Shown: positions 1 to 8,522 of the stretch, in pieces
How positions within the stretch are numbered: position 1 is the first letter of the stretch
How the letters are laid out: every line of letters begins with the position of its first letter
Assembly: GCA_023423405.1 (NCBI GenBank)
Contig: JAFAFR010000037.1
Coordinates: 124,001-188,000 of the forward strand
From: Bacteroidota bacterium
GTDB taxonomy: Bacteria > Bacteroidota > Bacteroidia > Chitinophagales > Chitinophagaceae
DNA: 64,000 nt
Reading direction: 5' to 3'
Notes under the pieces: model-generated
Seen by the model: only the letters and a program-made list of their open reading frames with translations
Databases searched by the model: none
What the model was told of the DNA's origin: nothing
Made by a program: the position numbers and the translations under genes

Positions 1-1331
1 AACGCGAACTGGACGAAACCGGCGCCGCCTATAGCAACACTTTTTACAGTGAAGGCGGCATCGTTGAATTCGTGGAAATGCTGGACGCCAGCGCCAACCG
101 GAGCCCACTGATCGCCAAAACGCTGTACGTGGACGGCTACGACGAATCTTCGCACGTTTCAGTGGAAGTGGCGCTCACCTACAACAGCGATTTCAAGGAA
201 CATATTTTCAGCTACGTCAACAACATCAATACCATTGAAGGCGGCACCCATGTAACCGGCTTCCGGCGGGCGCTGACGCGTGTTTTCAAAAGCTATGGCG
301 ATAAGGAAGGGCTTTTTGAGAGGGCCAAGATCGAAGTGGAAGGCGACGACTTCCGCGAAGGCCTGAGCGCCATCATTTCCGTAAAAGTGCCCGAGCCCCA
401 GTTCGAAGGCCAAACCAAGACCAAGCTCGGCAACAGCGAAGTGAGTGGTGTGGTGGAAACCACGGTGAGCCGCGCCCTCGAAGCTTACCTGGAAGAGAAT
501 CCGAAAGAAGCCAAAAATGTGATCAGCAAAGTGATCCTGGCGGCGCAGGCGCGCGTGGCAGCCCGCAAGGCGCGTGAAATGGTGCAGCGGAAAACAGTGC
601 TCAGCGGCGGCGGACTTCCCGGCAAACTGGCCGACTGCTCCGAACGCGATCCCGATCGTTGTGAGCTCTTCCTTGTCGAAGGTGATTCAGCCGGCGGTAC
701 GGCCAAGCAGGGGCGCGACCGGAATTTCCAGGCTATCCTTCCCCTTCGCGGTAAGATCCTGAACGTGGAAAAGGCCATGGAGCATAAGATCTATGAAAAC
801 GAAGAGATCCGCAACATGTACACCGCCCTGGGTGTAACCGTGGGCACACCCGAAGATCCCAAGGCACTCAACCTTTCCAAACTCCGCTATAAGAAACTCA
901 TCATCATGACGGATGCCGACGTGGACGGTTCGCACATCTCCACCCTCATCCTCACCTTCGTGTACCGGTACATGAAAGAACTGGTGGAACAGGGTTATGT
1001 GTACATTGCGCAACCCCCGCTCTACCTGGTTAAAAAAGGAAAAGACCAGGCCTATGCCTGGGGTGAAGAAGACCGGCGAAATTGGGTGGAAAAACTGGGC
1101 GGCGGCAAAGAAGAAAGTGTTACCGTGCAACGCTACAAGGGCCTCGGTGAAATGAACGCCAGCCAACTTTGGGACACTACCATGAACCCCGATACCCGTA
1201 CCCTTAAAAGGGTTTCACTCGAAAGCCCGGCAGAAGCCGATATGGTTTTCAGCATGTTGATGGGAGACGAAGTGGCTCCGCGCCGGGAATTCATTGAGTC
1301 TCACGCCAAATATGCAAAAATTGACATATAA
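1..1331 (+). CDS. gyrB: DNA gyrase subunit B, C-terminal part (5' end outside window)
   Basis: ATPase/topoisomerase subunit that drives negative supercoiling with GyrA. The frame is open from base 3, so the gene begins before the window; about 443 residues are present. Visible are the end of the GHKL ATPase/transducer region (EGGTHVTGFRRALTR), the Toprim domain with EGDSAGG near base 678 and DADVDGSH near base 916, and the typical C-terminal tail (GLGEMNASQLWDTTM, then PRREFIESHA). Ending on a short IDI tail just after that segment fits GyrB better than ParE, whose homologue would look similar. The next gene has its own promoter, so gyrB is probably the last gene of its transcript. Confidence 0.95.
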   Translation, partial: RELDETGAAYSNTFYSEGGIVEFVEMLDASANRSPLIAKTLYVDGYDESSHVSVEVALTYNSDFKEHIFSYVNNINTIEGGTHVTGFRRALTRVFKSYGDKEGLFERAKIEVEGDDFREGLSAIISVKVPEPQFEGQTKTKLGNSEVSGVVETTVSRALEAYLEENPKEAKNVISKVILAAQARVAARKAREMVQRKTVLSGGGLPGKLADCSERDPDRCELFLVEGDSAGGTAKQGRDRNFQAILPLRGKILNVEKAMEHKIYENEEIRNMYTALGVTVGTPEDPKALNLSKLRYKKLIIMTDADVDGSHISTLILTFVYRYMKELVEQGYVYIAQPPLYLVKKGKDQAYAWGEEDRRNWVEKLGGGKEESVTVQRYKGLGEMNASQLWDTTMNPDTRTLKRVSLESPAEADMVFSMLMGDEVAPRREFIESHAKYAKIDI

Positions 1332-1361
1332 ATTTTATTTTAATTAAATCCGGGTCTGGTT

Positions 1362-1394
1362 TTTGCCTGTATTGGTTTTTTTTGGCTAGCTTTC
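1362..1394 (+). promoter_or_regulatory. Candidate Bacteroidota promoter for the 67-aa gene
   Basis: TTTG at 1362-1365 and TAGCTTTC at 1387-1394, spaced by 21 nt, match the Bacteroidota -33 (TTTG) and -7 (TAnnTTTG, one mismatch) elements. Transcription would begin near 1400, about 40 nt before the ATG at 1442. Confidence 0.35.
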
Positions 1395-1441
1395 ACCCTA
1401 GTAAAAAAATATCATTCAATAACCAATAAAATTTGAACATT

Positions 1442-1645
1442 ATGGCTGATATCAAACTGACCGCATATAATGTGAAAACAAAGGAAAAAGGGGTTGAGAT
1501 CAAAGACGCCGTGATCACTAAAACTGCCCGCGGCGGATACATGGCCCAGGGCAACGACGGCAAGGGCAACAAACTCACCACCATGCTGAACGAAGAAAAA
1601 GCATTGGGCGCCATCAAAGCCGGTATCGCCAAACAAGGCTGGTAA
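1442..1645 (+). CDS. Small conserved-looking protein of unknown function (67 aa)
   Basis: I do not recognise the family. The protein starts MADIKLTAYN and ends AIKAGIAKQGW. It is lysine- and glycine-rich, has no signal peptide and no membrane segment, so it should be cytosolic. The ATG at 1442 is preferred over an in-frame TTG at 1433 because it lies well downstream of a plausible promoter. It forms its own transcription unit: candidate promoter at 1362-1394 and a strong stem-loop terminator at 1656-1693. The codons are GC-rich like those of gyrB, so there is no sign of recent transfer. A free-standing, well-terminated unit of this size suggests a highly expressed basic protein, but that is inference. 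Confidence 0.7.
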   Translation: MADIKLTAYNVKTKEKGVEIKDAVITKTARGGYMAQGNDGKGNKLTTMLNEEKALGAIKAGIAKQGW

Positions 1646-1655
1646 ACATTCCGGC

Positions 1656-1693
1656 GAAAGGTGAAGAGCCAACCGCTTTTCACCTTTCTTTTT
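1656..1693 (+). terminator. Rho-independent terminator after the 67-aa gene
   Basis: A perfect 10-bp stem, GAAAGGTGAA (1656-1665) with TTCACCTTTC (1679-1688), is followed directly by five T residues (1689-1693). Confidence 0.85.
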
Positions 1694-1740
1694 CCAGTAA
1701 CCCAACGCATTTAATCCTCAGAACCCACCGCCAGCAGCGC

Positions 1741-3669
1741 GTGAAGTCTTTCCTTTTTTGCCTGCTTCTGATTGGCAGCGCTTTTTTTGGTTGGTCGCAA
1801 ACCAGCGACGGGCCCTACCACATCAATGGCAACGCCGCCAAGGAAAACTGCAATTGCTATACGCTTACGCCGAATGCAACTTTCAACTCCGGCTCTGTCT
1901 GGAACATCAACAAGATCAGCCTCGCGCATTCTTTCGACTACAAATTTGAAGTATTCCTCGGCTGCACCGATGCAAACGGCGCAGACGGGATCGCTTTTGT
2001 GCTGCAACCCATCAGCACCAGCGTGGGCAGTGTCGGCGGCGGCATTGGCTTCGAAGGCGTGAAGCCTTCCATCGGCGTGGTGATCGATACCTGGCAGAAC
2101 CAGGAAAACAACGACCCCGCCTACGACCACATCAGCATCAACCGCGACGGCGACCTGTCGCACAACAATGCCAACAACCTTGCCGGGCCCGTTACAGCCC
2201 TGGATGGCAACAACAATATTGAAGATTGTCAATGGCATGCCCTCCGCGTTACCTGGGATGCCGGCGCCCACAAACTCAGCGCGTATATGGATGGAAAACT
2301 GCGGGTGAGCGCCACACTCGACCTGGTAGCCAGTGTCTTTGGGGGCGACCCGGAAGTTTTCTGGGGATTCAGTGCAGCCACCGGCGGCTCCATGAACCAC
2401 CAGCGTTTCTGCACTTCGCTGAACGCCGGCTTTTCCCAACTGCCCGAAGCCACCTATTGCGCACCGGCGGTGCTCGACTTTAAAGACGAATCCCGTTCCT
2501 TCGGCGACATCCTCCAGTGGTATTGGGATTTCGGCGACGGCACCACCTCCACGCTGGCCGATCCACCGCCCCATGCCTATCCCGCGCCTGGCAACTATAC
2601 GGTGAAAAATACCATCCTGGGAAACAATGGCTGCTGGTCCGATACCTTCAAACAGGTCATCACCATCGGCTCCATTCCTGTCTCCGCTTTTACGCCCCCC
2701 GCCGAAGTCTGCGAGGGAAGCCCGGTTGCACTCAAAGACATTTCAACGGTCGCCTACGGCACCATCAACAAATGGAGCTGGACCATCAACGGCCAACCTT
2801 ACGAAGGACAGGCCCCGCCTGCTTTCCCGGCGGCCGGCAACAACAACCAGGTGAGCCTGCAGGTAAGCACCAAAGAAGGATGTATCGGCAACATTGCCAT
2901 CAAAAGTTTCGCCACCCTGCCGCGGCCAAAAATTGAACTGGCTGCCGACGAAGCCATTTGCCTGGGCGCTGCTACCCGGCTACAGGCCAGTTCGGTTAAC
3001 CCTGCCAGTGAGGTGGTTCACTGGAACTGGACGCCCGCGCCCGCAGCCGATCAGCCCTTTCTCGATTTCACCGGCGCCAGTTTCGGCAACCAGCTTTTCA
3101 CCGTCAGCGGCAGTGCTGCAAACGGATGCAACAGCGATACGCTCGAAGCCACCATCGAAGTCATCGGCACCAAAGCCGACGCCGGCAGGGATACCGTAGT
3201 GGCCGACAACCAGCCCGTACAGTTGAACGGCTCCGGCGGACCCATCCTGCAATGGTCACCCGCAGAAGGACTCGACAACCCGCTGTCGCCCAATCCCATT
3301 GCAACCATCACGCGCGAAACAACCTATGTACTTACAGCGTCTACCGATTACGGTTGTAAAACCACCGACACCCTCCACATCAGGGTGTACAAGGGGCCGG
3401 AGTTGTATATGCCCAACAGTTTCACGCCCAACAACGACCGGCGCAACGACCGCTTCCGCTTCATTGCGGTAGGCATGCAGAAAATGAACTATTTCAGGAT
3501 CTACAACCGGCTGGGACAACAGGTCTACAACAGCCTCGACCCTGCAGGGTGGGATGGCCGTTTCCAGGGAAAGGACCAGCCCTCCGGCGTATATGCCTGG
3601 ATGATCAGCGGCGTGGACTATAACGGGAAAGAATACGTGAAAAAAGGCAGCCTCTTGCTGTTGCGGTGA
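1741..3669 (+). CDS. Secreted L-type lectin / PKD-repeat protein with T9SS type B sorting domain
   Basis: Surface or secreted carbohydrate-binding protein of 642 aa. In order: signal peptide (residues 1 to about 19), bacterial L-type (legume-type) lectin domain about 20-225 with the acidic GADGIAF segment, a PKD domain about 237-310 (WYWDFGDGTTS is the PKD signature), two or three further Ig-like segments, and a CHU_C/gliding-motility C-terminal domain about 553-642 starting LYMPNSFTPNND and ending in KGSLLLLR. That last domain is the type B signal for export through the type 9 secretion system. The start is a GTG with no better upstream codon. It probably binds glycans at the cell surface; no catalytic motif is visible. 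It lies 47 nt after the preceding terminator, yet I see no clear promoter between them. Confidence 0.88.
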   Translation: MKSFLFCLLLIGSAFFGWSQTSDGPYHINGNAAKENCNCYTLTPNATFNSGSVWNINKISLAHSFDYKFEVFLGCTDANGADGIAFVLQPISTSVGSVGGGIGFEGVKPSIGVVIDTWQNQENNDPAYDHISINRDGDLSHNNANNLAGPVTALDGNNNIEDCQWHALRVTWDAGAHKLSAYMDGKLRVSATLDLVASVFGGDPEVFWGFSAATGGSMNHQRFCTSLNAGFSQLPEATYCAPAVLDFKDESRSFGDILQWYWDFGDGTTSTLADPPPHAYPAPGNYTVKNTILGNNGCWSDTFKQVITIGSIPVSAFTPPAEVCEGSPVALKDISTVAYGTINKWSWTINGQPYEGQAPPAFPAAGNNNQVSLQVSTKEGCIGNIAIKSFATLPRPKIELAADEAICLGAATRLQASSVNPASEVVHWNWTPAPAADQPFLDFTGASFGNQLFTVSGSAANGCNSDTLEATIEVIGTKADAGRDTVVADNQPVQLNGSGGPILQWSPAEGLDNPLSPNPIATITRETTYVLTASTDYGCKTTDTLHIRVYKGPELYMPNSFTPNNDRRNDRFRFIAVGMQKMNYFRIYNRLGQQVYNSLDPAGWDGRFQGKDQPSGVYAWMISGVDYNGKEYVKKGSLLLLR

Positions 3670-3719
3670 GAAACGGAGAGATGCTTTCAAATTATTACCT
3701 TTAAAACACAAAGAACCAT

Positions 3720-4454
3720 ATGAAATATTCCATTCTGACCATTGCAGCCATTGTGGCCCTCTGCGGCAGCAGCCTTGCCCAGCAAAAAGGCGATCCCAAA
3801 GCAACCGAAGTATGGACACCCGTTCCGCCCAAAGTGGATCCGGGCACAAACAACCAGGCGCCTTCTGACGCCATTGTACTGTTCGACGGCAAAAACCTCG
3901 ACCAATGGGAAAGCGCCAAAAGCGGCGCCGCCGCATGGACCCTGGAGGAAAATGCGCTCACCGTGAAAGCCGGCGCCGGCGATATCCGCACCAAAGAAAA
4001 GTTCAGCGACTGCCAGTTGCACATAGAATGGAGAACCCCTTCCATTGTAAAAGGCGAGGGACAGGGCCGTGGCAACAGCGGTATTTTCCTGATGGAACAA
4101 TACGAACTGCAGGTGCTCGACAACTACGACAATGTTACCTATTCCAATGGCCAGGCCGGAAGCATTTACAAACAACACATACCATTGGTGAACGTTTGCC
4201 GCAAGCCGGGTGAATGGCAGAGCTACGATGTGGTGTTCACCGCACCCCGTTTCAATACGAATGGAAGCCTTGCCAGTCCGGCCCGCATCACTGTATTCCA
4301 GAATGGCGTGCTGGTGCAGAACAACGTGAGCCTCAAAGGCAGAACCGAATACATTGGTCAGCCCACCTACAAGCAACACGGCCCCGGCAGCATCCAGTTG
4401 CAGGACCACGGCGATGAAGTGAGCTTCCGGAATATCTGGATCCGCAAACTCTGA
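3720..4454 (+). CDS. Secreted DUF1080 (3-keto-disaccharide hydrolase-type) protein
   Basis: 244 aa with a clear signal peptide cleaved after about residue 20 (SSLAQ). The rest is one DUF1080 domain: LFDGKNLDQWE near the start, then WTLEENAL, and a GNSGIFLMEQYELQVLD core typical of this LamG-like beta-sandwich fold. The family is secreted, abundant in Bacteroidota and Planctomycetota, and linked to sugar metabolism; some members hydrolyse 3-keto-glycosides. The substrate cannot be read from the sequence. It follows the lectin gene by 50 nt on the same strand and is convergent with serS. Confidence 0.85.
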   Translation: MKYSILTIAAIVALCGSSLAQQKGDPKATEVWTPVPPKVDPGTNNQAPSDAIVLFDGKNLDQWESAKSGAAAWTLEENALTVKAGAGDIRTKEKFSDCQLHIEWRTPSIVKGEGQGRGNSGIFLMEQYELQVLDNYDNVTYSNGQAGSIYKQHIPLVNVCRKPGEWQSYDVVFTAPRFNTNGSLASPARITVFQNGVLVQNNVSLKGRTEYIGQPTYKQHGPGSIQLQDHGDEVSFRNIWIRKL

Positions 4455-4488
4455 GCGGGCGCCACTTTAGCAGCACTCTTGCTTTGAG

Positions 4489-4517
4489 CAGCGCACTGTT
4501 TCAACAGCGCACTGTTT
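4489..4517. repeat. Two direct copies of a 13-bp sequence between convergent genes
   Basis: CAGCGCACTGTTT occurs at 4489-4501 and 4505-4517, a 16-bp period, between the DUF1080 stop and the serS stop. Confidence 0.8.
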
Positions 4518-4524
4518 TTGCAGC

Positions 4525-5793
4525 TCACCCGATCCTTTCTGCGCCGAAATAGGAATGTAATACTTTCGGTATCCGTATTCCGCTGCCATCCTGGTTGTTT
4601 TCCAGCAGGGCCGCGAGTATGCGCGGAAGCGCCAGGGAGCTGCCGTTGAGAGAATGCGCCAGTTGCGGTTTGCCGCCCGCATCGCGGAAGCGGATCTTCA
4701 TACGGTTGGTCTGGTAAGATTCAAAATTGGACACAGAGCTCACTTCCAGCCATTTTTCCTGCGCAGCGCTGTACACTTCAAAATCATAGGTGAGCGCTGA
4801 GGTAAAACCCATATCACCGCCGCAGAGGCGCAGGATGCGGTAAGGCAGTTCGAGCGACTGGATCAATTGCTCCACATGCGCCACCATGCTGTCGAGCACC
4901 TCGTAACTCTTGTCGGGGTGCGCAATCTGCACGATCTCCACCTTATCGAACTGGTGCAGGCGGTTGAGTCCGCGTACATCTTTTCCATAACTGCCCGCCT
5001 CTCTCCGGAAGCAGGGCGTATAAGCCGTCATCTTCACCGGCAGGTCGCTTTCTTTCAGGATCTCATCGCGGTAAATATTGGTCACCGGCACTTCGGAAGT
5101 GGGAATCAGGTAAAAATTATCGACGGTGGCGTGGTACATCTGTCCCTCCTTATCGGGAAGCTGGCCGGTGCCATAGGCAGACGCCTCGTTCACCATCAGC
5201 GGCGGCTGAATTTCCGTATAACCCGCTGCCGTATTGGTGTCGAGGAAATACTGGATCATGGCCCTCTGCAGCCTTGCGCCTTTGTTGATGTACACCGGGA
5301 AGCCGCTGCCGGTAAGCTTATTACCCAGTTCAAAATCGATCAGTCCAAATTGCTGTACCAGGTCCCAGTGTGGCTTATGCCCTTCGGGCAGAACCGGTTT
5401 GGCGCCACCCTCGCGCACCACCACGTTGTCCTCGGGCGTGCGGCCCGCGGGCACCAGGGCGGAGGGAAGGTTGGGGATCTGTACCAGGATATTGTGGATG
5501 TCCTGCTCCAGGGATTCGATGCCGGCCACGTCCTGCATTTTCTGCTGCCACAATGCTACGTCCTGCTTAATGGCATTCACCGCTTCCTGGTTTCCGGAAC
5601 GCACCAGGTTGCCGATTTCTTTGGAAGCCGCGTTCACCTTGCGCTGGAGTTCGTCGCGTTCCGCCTGCAGCTTGCGACGGCGTTCGTCCAGGGCCAGGAC
5701 TTCGTCTACCAGCCCCGGCTGGGTAAAATGACGAATGGCCAGTCTTTCCTTCACGAAATCAGGGTTCTGCCTGATAAAATTCACAGAGAGCAT
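4525..5793 (-). CDS. serS: Seryl-tRNA synthetase
   Basis: Charges tRNA-Ser in the cytosol. 422 aa, the usual length. The N-terminal half is the tRNA-binding coiled-coil arm (charged, residues about 25-100). The class II catalytic core follows, with motif 2 (FRREAGSYGKDVRGL, preceded by TPCF) and motif 3 (ALPRILAALLENNQDGSG). The start MLSVNFIRQNP is the family's normal N-terminus. A TATCTTTG box 18 nt upstream on this strand gives a short leader. It is divergent from the 115-aa gene and convergent with the DUF1080 gene. Confidence 0.96.
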   Translation of the reverse strand: MLSVNFIRQNPDFVKERLAIRHFTQPGLVDEVLALDERRRKLQAERDELQRKVNAASKEIGNLVRSGNQEAVNAIKQDVALWQQKMQDVAGIESLEQDIHNILVQIPNLPSALVPAGRTPEDNVVVREGGAKPVLPEGHKPHWDLVQQFGLIDFELGNKLTGSGFPVYINKGARLQRAMIQYFLDTNTAAGYTEIQPPLMVNEASAYGTGQLPDKEGQMYHATVDNFYLIPTSEVPVTNIYRDEILKESDLPVKMTAYTPCFRREAGSYGKDVRGLNRLHQFDKVEIVQIAHPDKSYEVLDSMVAHVEQLIQSLELPYRILRLCGGDMGFTSALTYDFEVYSAAQEKWLEVSSVSNFESYQTNRMKIRFRDAGGKPQLAHSLNGSSLALPRILAALLENNQDGSGIRIPKVLHSYFGAERIG

Positions 5794-5810
5794 CTTTTTA
5801 CGATTTGGCG

Positions 5811-5841
5811 CAAAGATAAGCGCCAGCGCCTTTTATCTTTG
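5811..5841. promoter_or_regulatory. Face-to-face TATCTTTG boxes between serS and the 115-aa gene
   Basis: CAAAGATAA at 5811-5819 and TTATCTTTG at 5833-5841 form a perfect inverted repeat around a GC-rich centre. Each arm holds an exact TAnnTTTG box reading towards one of the two divergent genes. Clean -33 elements are not obvious. Confidence 0.5.
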
Positions 5842-5845
5842 AACC

Positions 5846-6193
5846 ATGAATATTCAGGACGATCTGCAGGTTCGCTGGTGGAACCTCGAAAGCAAACTGG
5901 TGGAGCGATTTGGAAAAAAGCCCGACCTGGAGACCATTCTTTTCCTGGTGGGCATCCAGGAATTTGGTGATATCCGCGATAAATTTTCCAAGGAGCAAAA
6001 GCAGGATCTGATGCATGTGGCGGTATGCGCGCTGCTTACCCAAAGCGGTTATTATGAGCTGGAAGGCACCGATCCCGACGGCTGGCCGCATTTCCGCCAG
6101 TTAAAATCCCTGCCCCCTTTCAATCCCATTGAGCAGGAGCTGTTCCTGAAAGACCATGTATTGTTGTATTTTGATAAGATCGGATTCAAATGA
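5846..6193 (+). CDS. Conserved hypothetical protein (115 aa)
   Basis: I cannot name the family. The protein is soluble, acidic-aromatic and apparently all-helical at the N-terminus (RWWNLESKLVERFGKKPDLETILFL in spirit, residues 10-34). It ends LYFDKIGFK and has no signal peptide. The ATG is only a few bases after a perfect TATCTTTG box, so the mRNA leader must be very short. Its stop overlaps the start of the cyclophilin gene by 4 nt (ATGA), indicating translational coupling and one operon. The codon pattern is native. Single-domain proteins of this type are common beside core genes in Chitinophagaceae-like genomes. Confidence 0.75.
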   Translation: MNIQDDLQVRWWNLESKLVERFGKKPDLETILFLVGIQEFGDIRDKFSKEQKQDLMHVAVCALLTQSGYYELEGTDPDGWPHFRQLKSLPPFNPIEQELFLKDHVLLYFDKIGFK

Positions 6194-6903
6194 AAATGAC
6201 TGTTCCCTGCCGGCTGTGGATGGCGGCCGTTGTAATGCTGCTGGCCACGGCCTGTAACCCGCGCATAGCCGAAGGGGTCCGGAAATCGGATCTCCGCAAA
6301 GACGTACTGCTGGAAACCAGCATGGGTAATATAAGGCTCCGCCTGTCGGACTCCACGCCCCTGCACCGCGATAATTTTATCCGCCTCGTCAAAGAAGGGT
6401 TTTACGACAGCCTGCTCTTTCATCGCGTCATCAACCATTTCATGATCCAGGCCGGCGACCCCAACAGCAGGCGTGCCGGCGATACCACCCAACTGGGTGA
6501 GGGCGACAAGCCCTATACCATTCCCGCCGAATTCCGGCAGAGCCTGTACCACCATCGTGGGGTACTGGCAGCGGCCCGGGAGGGCGATGAGGTGAATCCC
6601 GCCAAAGCCAGCAGCGGTGCACAATTCTACATTGTGCAGGGCCGGAAATTCACCGACGCCGGTCTCGACTCCCTGGAGACCTACCGGCTCAAAGGACGAA
6701 AAATTCCACCGGCGCAACGGGAAGTGTACAAAACCATCGGCGGGTCGCCGCACCTCGACCAGGGTTATACCATTTTTGGAGAAGTGGTGAGTGGTATGGA
6801 AGTGGTGGACGCCATTGCGGCCGTGCCTACTTCGGGAAGGTCGGGCGGCGACCGTCCCCTGCAACCGGTGCGGATCTTAAGGGCCCGCCTGGTGAAGCGC
6901 TGA
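6190..6903 (+). CDS. Cyclophilin-type peptidyl-prolyl isomerase, lipoprotein
   Basis: 237 aa. A lipoprotein signal ends in LLATAC (Cys22), so the enzyme is anchored in the envelope and should help fold exported proteins. The cyclophilin domain covers about residues 35-235, with the active-site segments FHRVI and FMIQAGDP, and SSGAQFYIV in place of the canonical GSQFFI. An insertion of roughly 35 residues (DAGLDSLETYRLKGRKIPP region) lies before GYTIFGEVVSGMEVVD; it is common in the Bacteroidota branch. The gene is coupled to the upstream 115-aa gene. Confidence 0.92.
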   Translation: MKMTVPCRLWMAAVVMLLATACNPRIAEGVRKSDLRKDVLLETSMGNIRLRLSDSTPLHRDNFIRLVKEGFYDSLLFHRVINHFMIQAGDPNSRRAGDTTQLGEGDKPYTIPAEFRQSLYHHRGVLAAAREGDEVNPAKASSGAQFYIVQGRKFTDAGLDSLETYRLKGRKIPPAQREVYKTIGGSPHLDQGYTIFGEVVSGMEVVDAIAAVPTSGRSGGDRPLQPVRILRARLVKR

Positions 6904-6949
6904 AATTCCCAATTAGTTTCCCCATATTTGCACTACAAAATTTTTCACG

Positions 6950-7327
6950 ATGAATATCCCGGCAACGCTCCGCTACACCAAGGACCACGAATGGGTCAGG
7001 CTTGAAGGCAATATTGCTACCATTGGCATCACCGATTTTGCCCAGGGCGAATTGGGCGACATCGTGTATGTGGAAATCGAAACGGTGGGACAGGCGCTCG
7101 CAGCCGAAGCCGTTTTCGGAACCGTGGAAGCTGTAAAAACCGTCAGCGATCTTTTCCTGCCCGTTGCCGGAACCATCAGTGAAGTGAACCCCGCCCTTGC
7201 CAACAGTCCCGACCTGGTGAACAGCGACCCCTACGGTGAAGGCTGGATGATCAAAATGACCGTTAATAATCCGGCCGACGTGGATGCGCTCCTCGACGCC
7301 GCCGGTTACCAGCACCTTGTTGGATAA
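6950..7327 (+). CDS. gcvH: Glycine cleavage system H protein
   Basis: Carries the lipoyl arm that shuttles the aminomethyl group between the P, T and L proteins of glycine cleavage. 125 aa, the normal size. The lipoylated lysine is Lys63 in GTVEAVKTVSDL, followed by the GEGWMIKM segment that closes the hammerhead fold. The other gcv genes are not in this window. Its stop is one base from the ATG of the VanZ-like gene. Confidence 0.96.
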   Translation: MNIPATLRYTKDHEWVRLEGNIATIGITDFAQGELGDIVYVEIETVGQALAAEAVFGTVEAVKTVSDLFLPVAGTISEVNPALANSPDLVNSDPYGEGWMIKMTVNNPADVDALLDAAGYQHLVG

Positions 7328-7328
7328 G

Positions 7329-7742
7329 ATGTTCCGGCTGCTGCAAAAGCGGATCGTTCCCATTGCCTGGTTGCTGGTCATCCATCTGTTGCTGTTGTTT
7401 CCAAAAACCCGCATGCCGGAGGAAAAGGTGAAGCTTTTTCCCAACGCGGACAAGGTGGTGCATTTCGGGTTTTACTTTGGAATGGTGTTCACCCTCTGCA
7501 TGTATCTGTTTCAGAAAAGGGTGATTTCTCCCCGGAAGCGGATGGCCTGGGGAATTTGTATTACGCTGCTTGCCGTAGCCGATGGCATTGTGGTGGAATT
7601 CTTACAGCGAACTTCCTGGATCAACCGTGATTTTGATTGGTTCGATGCCGTGGCCGACAGCGCCGGTGCGCTGGCCGGAGTGATTGCGGCGTTTTATTGC
7701 AGCAGTTACCTCAGCGCCCGTCGGAGCCCCTTGCAGGACTGA
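7329..7742 (+). CDS. VanZ-like family membrane protein
   Basis: 137 aa with four hydrophobic segments (about 9-25, 42-60, 74-92 and 106-125) and the acidic pair typical of the family (DGIVVEFLQ and DWFDAVADSAGAL). In Bacteroidota a VanZ-like gene very often follows gcvH. The role is unknown; despite the name it need not concern glycopeptide resistance. The ATG at 7329, one base after the gcvH stop, is preferred to an upstream in-frame codon that lies inside gcvH. Confidence 0.85.
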   Translation: MFRLLQKRIVPIAWLLVIHLLLLFPKTRMPEEKVKLFPNADKVVHFGFYFGMVFTLCMYLFQKRVISPRKRMAWGICITLLAVADGIVVEFLQRTSWINRDFDWFDAVADSAGALAGVIAAFYCSSYLSARRSPLQD

Positions 7743-7744
7743 GG

Positions 7745-8284
7745 TCAGTTAAAACCTGCACACAGGTAAAACAGTTTTGTTACGGGATAGAACCCGGCTT
7801 CATCGTCCACGATATCCGGTACAATTCTGAATCTAACCTGCATTCCTTTTTTGACCTTTCGCCCGCTGATGACAAAAGAAAACGTTTTTGATCCCAGTGC
7901 ATCCACTTGGAACACTTTAAAGGCCGGGTCTGGCATAATAAATCCTACCTGAACCTGTTTAGCCAACTTCTTCGCTTCATTGTATTTTTTGAAAAAGAGG
8001 GAGTCGTCATTAAAGTATGCAGTGTAGACGGCATCATACCCTATTTGTAGCTTCTTTGAATCAGCCGTTATTGCTTCAATAGAAAAAGCCCTGTCTCTTT
8101 TGGTAGTATTTCTTACGATAAAGGAAATGGTGTCTCCGGGATAATAATACGCTCTGCCTATATCGGAAATTATTTCAAGTGCCGGTACGTTTCGCTTTTC
8201 CTGCCCTTTGACACAATCTGTACTAGCCAGCAAAACAAGAAAAAACATTGTCCATCTGTACAGCATAGGTCGATTTTCTATCAC
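7745..8284 (-). CDS. Secreted protein of unknown function (179 aa)
   Basis: Not recognised. The N-terminus has a signal peptide (LYRWTMFFLVLLAS, then TDCVKGQ); a Cys near residue 24 could make it a lipoprotein. The remainder is beta-rich (GDTISFIVRNTT, KTFSFVISGRKV), suggestive of an Ig-like or CARDB-like extracytoplasmic domain. The annotated start is GTG, overlapping the upstream stop by 4 nt (GTGA); an ATG six codons in (8266) is an equally good start. It is the last of three leftward genes in an AT-richer stretch that interrupts core genes. Confidence 0.6.
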   Translation of the reverse strand: MIENRPMLYRWTMFFLVLLASTDCVKGQEKRNVPALEIISDIGRAYYYPGDTISFIVRNTTKRDRAFSIEAITADSKKLQIGYDAVYTAYFNDDSLFFKKYNEAKKLAKQVQVGFIMPDPAFKVFQVDALGSKTFSFVISGRKVKKGMQVRFRIVPDIVDDEAGFYPVTKLFYLCAGFN

Positions 8285-8514
8285 TGGGTTTTAAGGAATA
8301 TTCCATCAATTGTTGCATTCATGCCAAACTGCCTGTCACAAAATCCTTTCGTGTATCTGATAATCACGAACCTTTTGTAAAACTTCACTTCAAATTCGCA
8401 ACTATCGGTGTCGGGTATTTTGTAGATGAAACCTGTTGTATTCAATGCAATGGTCTCATCGTCGACTTGTGCAATATTTCTTGCGGGTCCCCCCTGTAAC
8501 GGAACTGATACCAA
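8281..8514 (-). CDS. Small hypothetical protein, possibly a frameshifted extension of its upstream neighbour
   Basis: 77 aa if it starts at TTG 8514; no ATG or GTG exists in the frame after the preceding in-frame stop. The frame stays open for about 17 codons upstream of the TTG and overlaps the 3' end of the 8523-9041 gene in another phase. So it may be the C-terminus of that gene after a single-base frameshift rather than a gene of its own. The content (FEVKFYKRFVIIRYTKGF) looks protein-like and beta-rich. No signal peptide and no recognised domain. Confidence 0.4.
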   Translation of the reverse strand: MVSVPLQGGPARNIAQVDDETIALNTTGFIYKIPDTDSCEFEVKFYKRFVIIRYTKGFCDRQFGMNATIDGIFLKTQ

Positions 8515-8522
8515 AAATGGCT

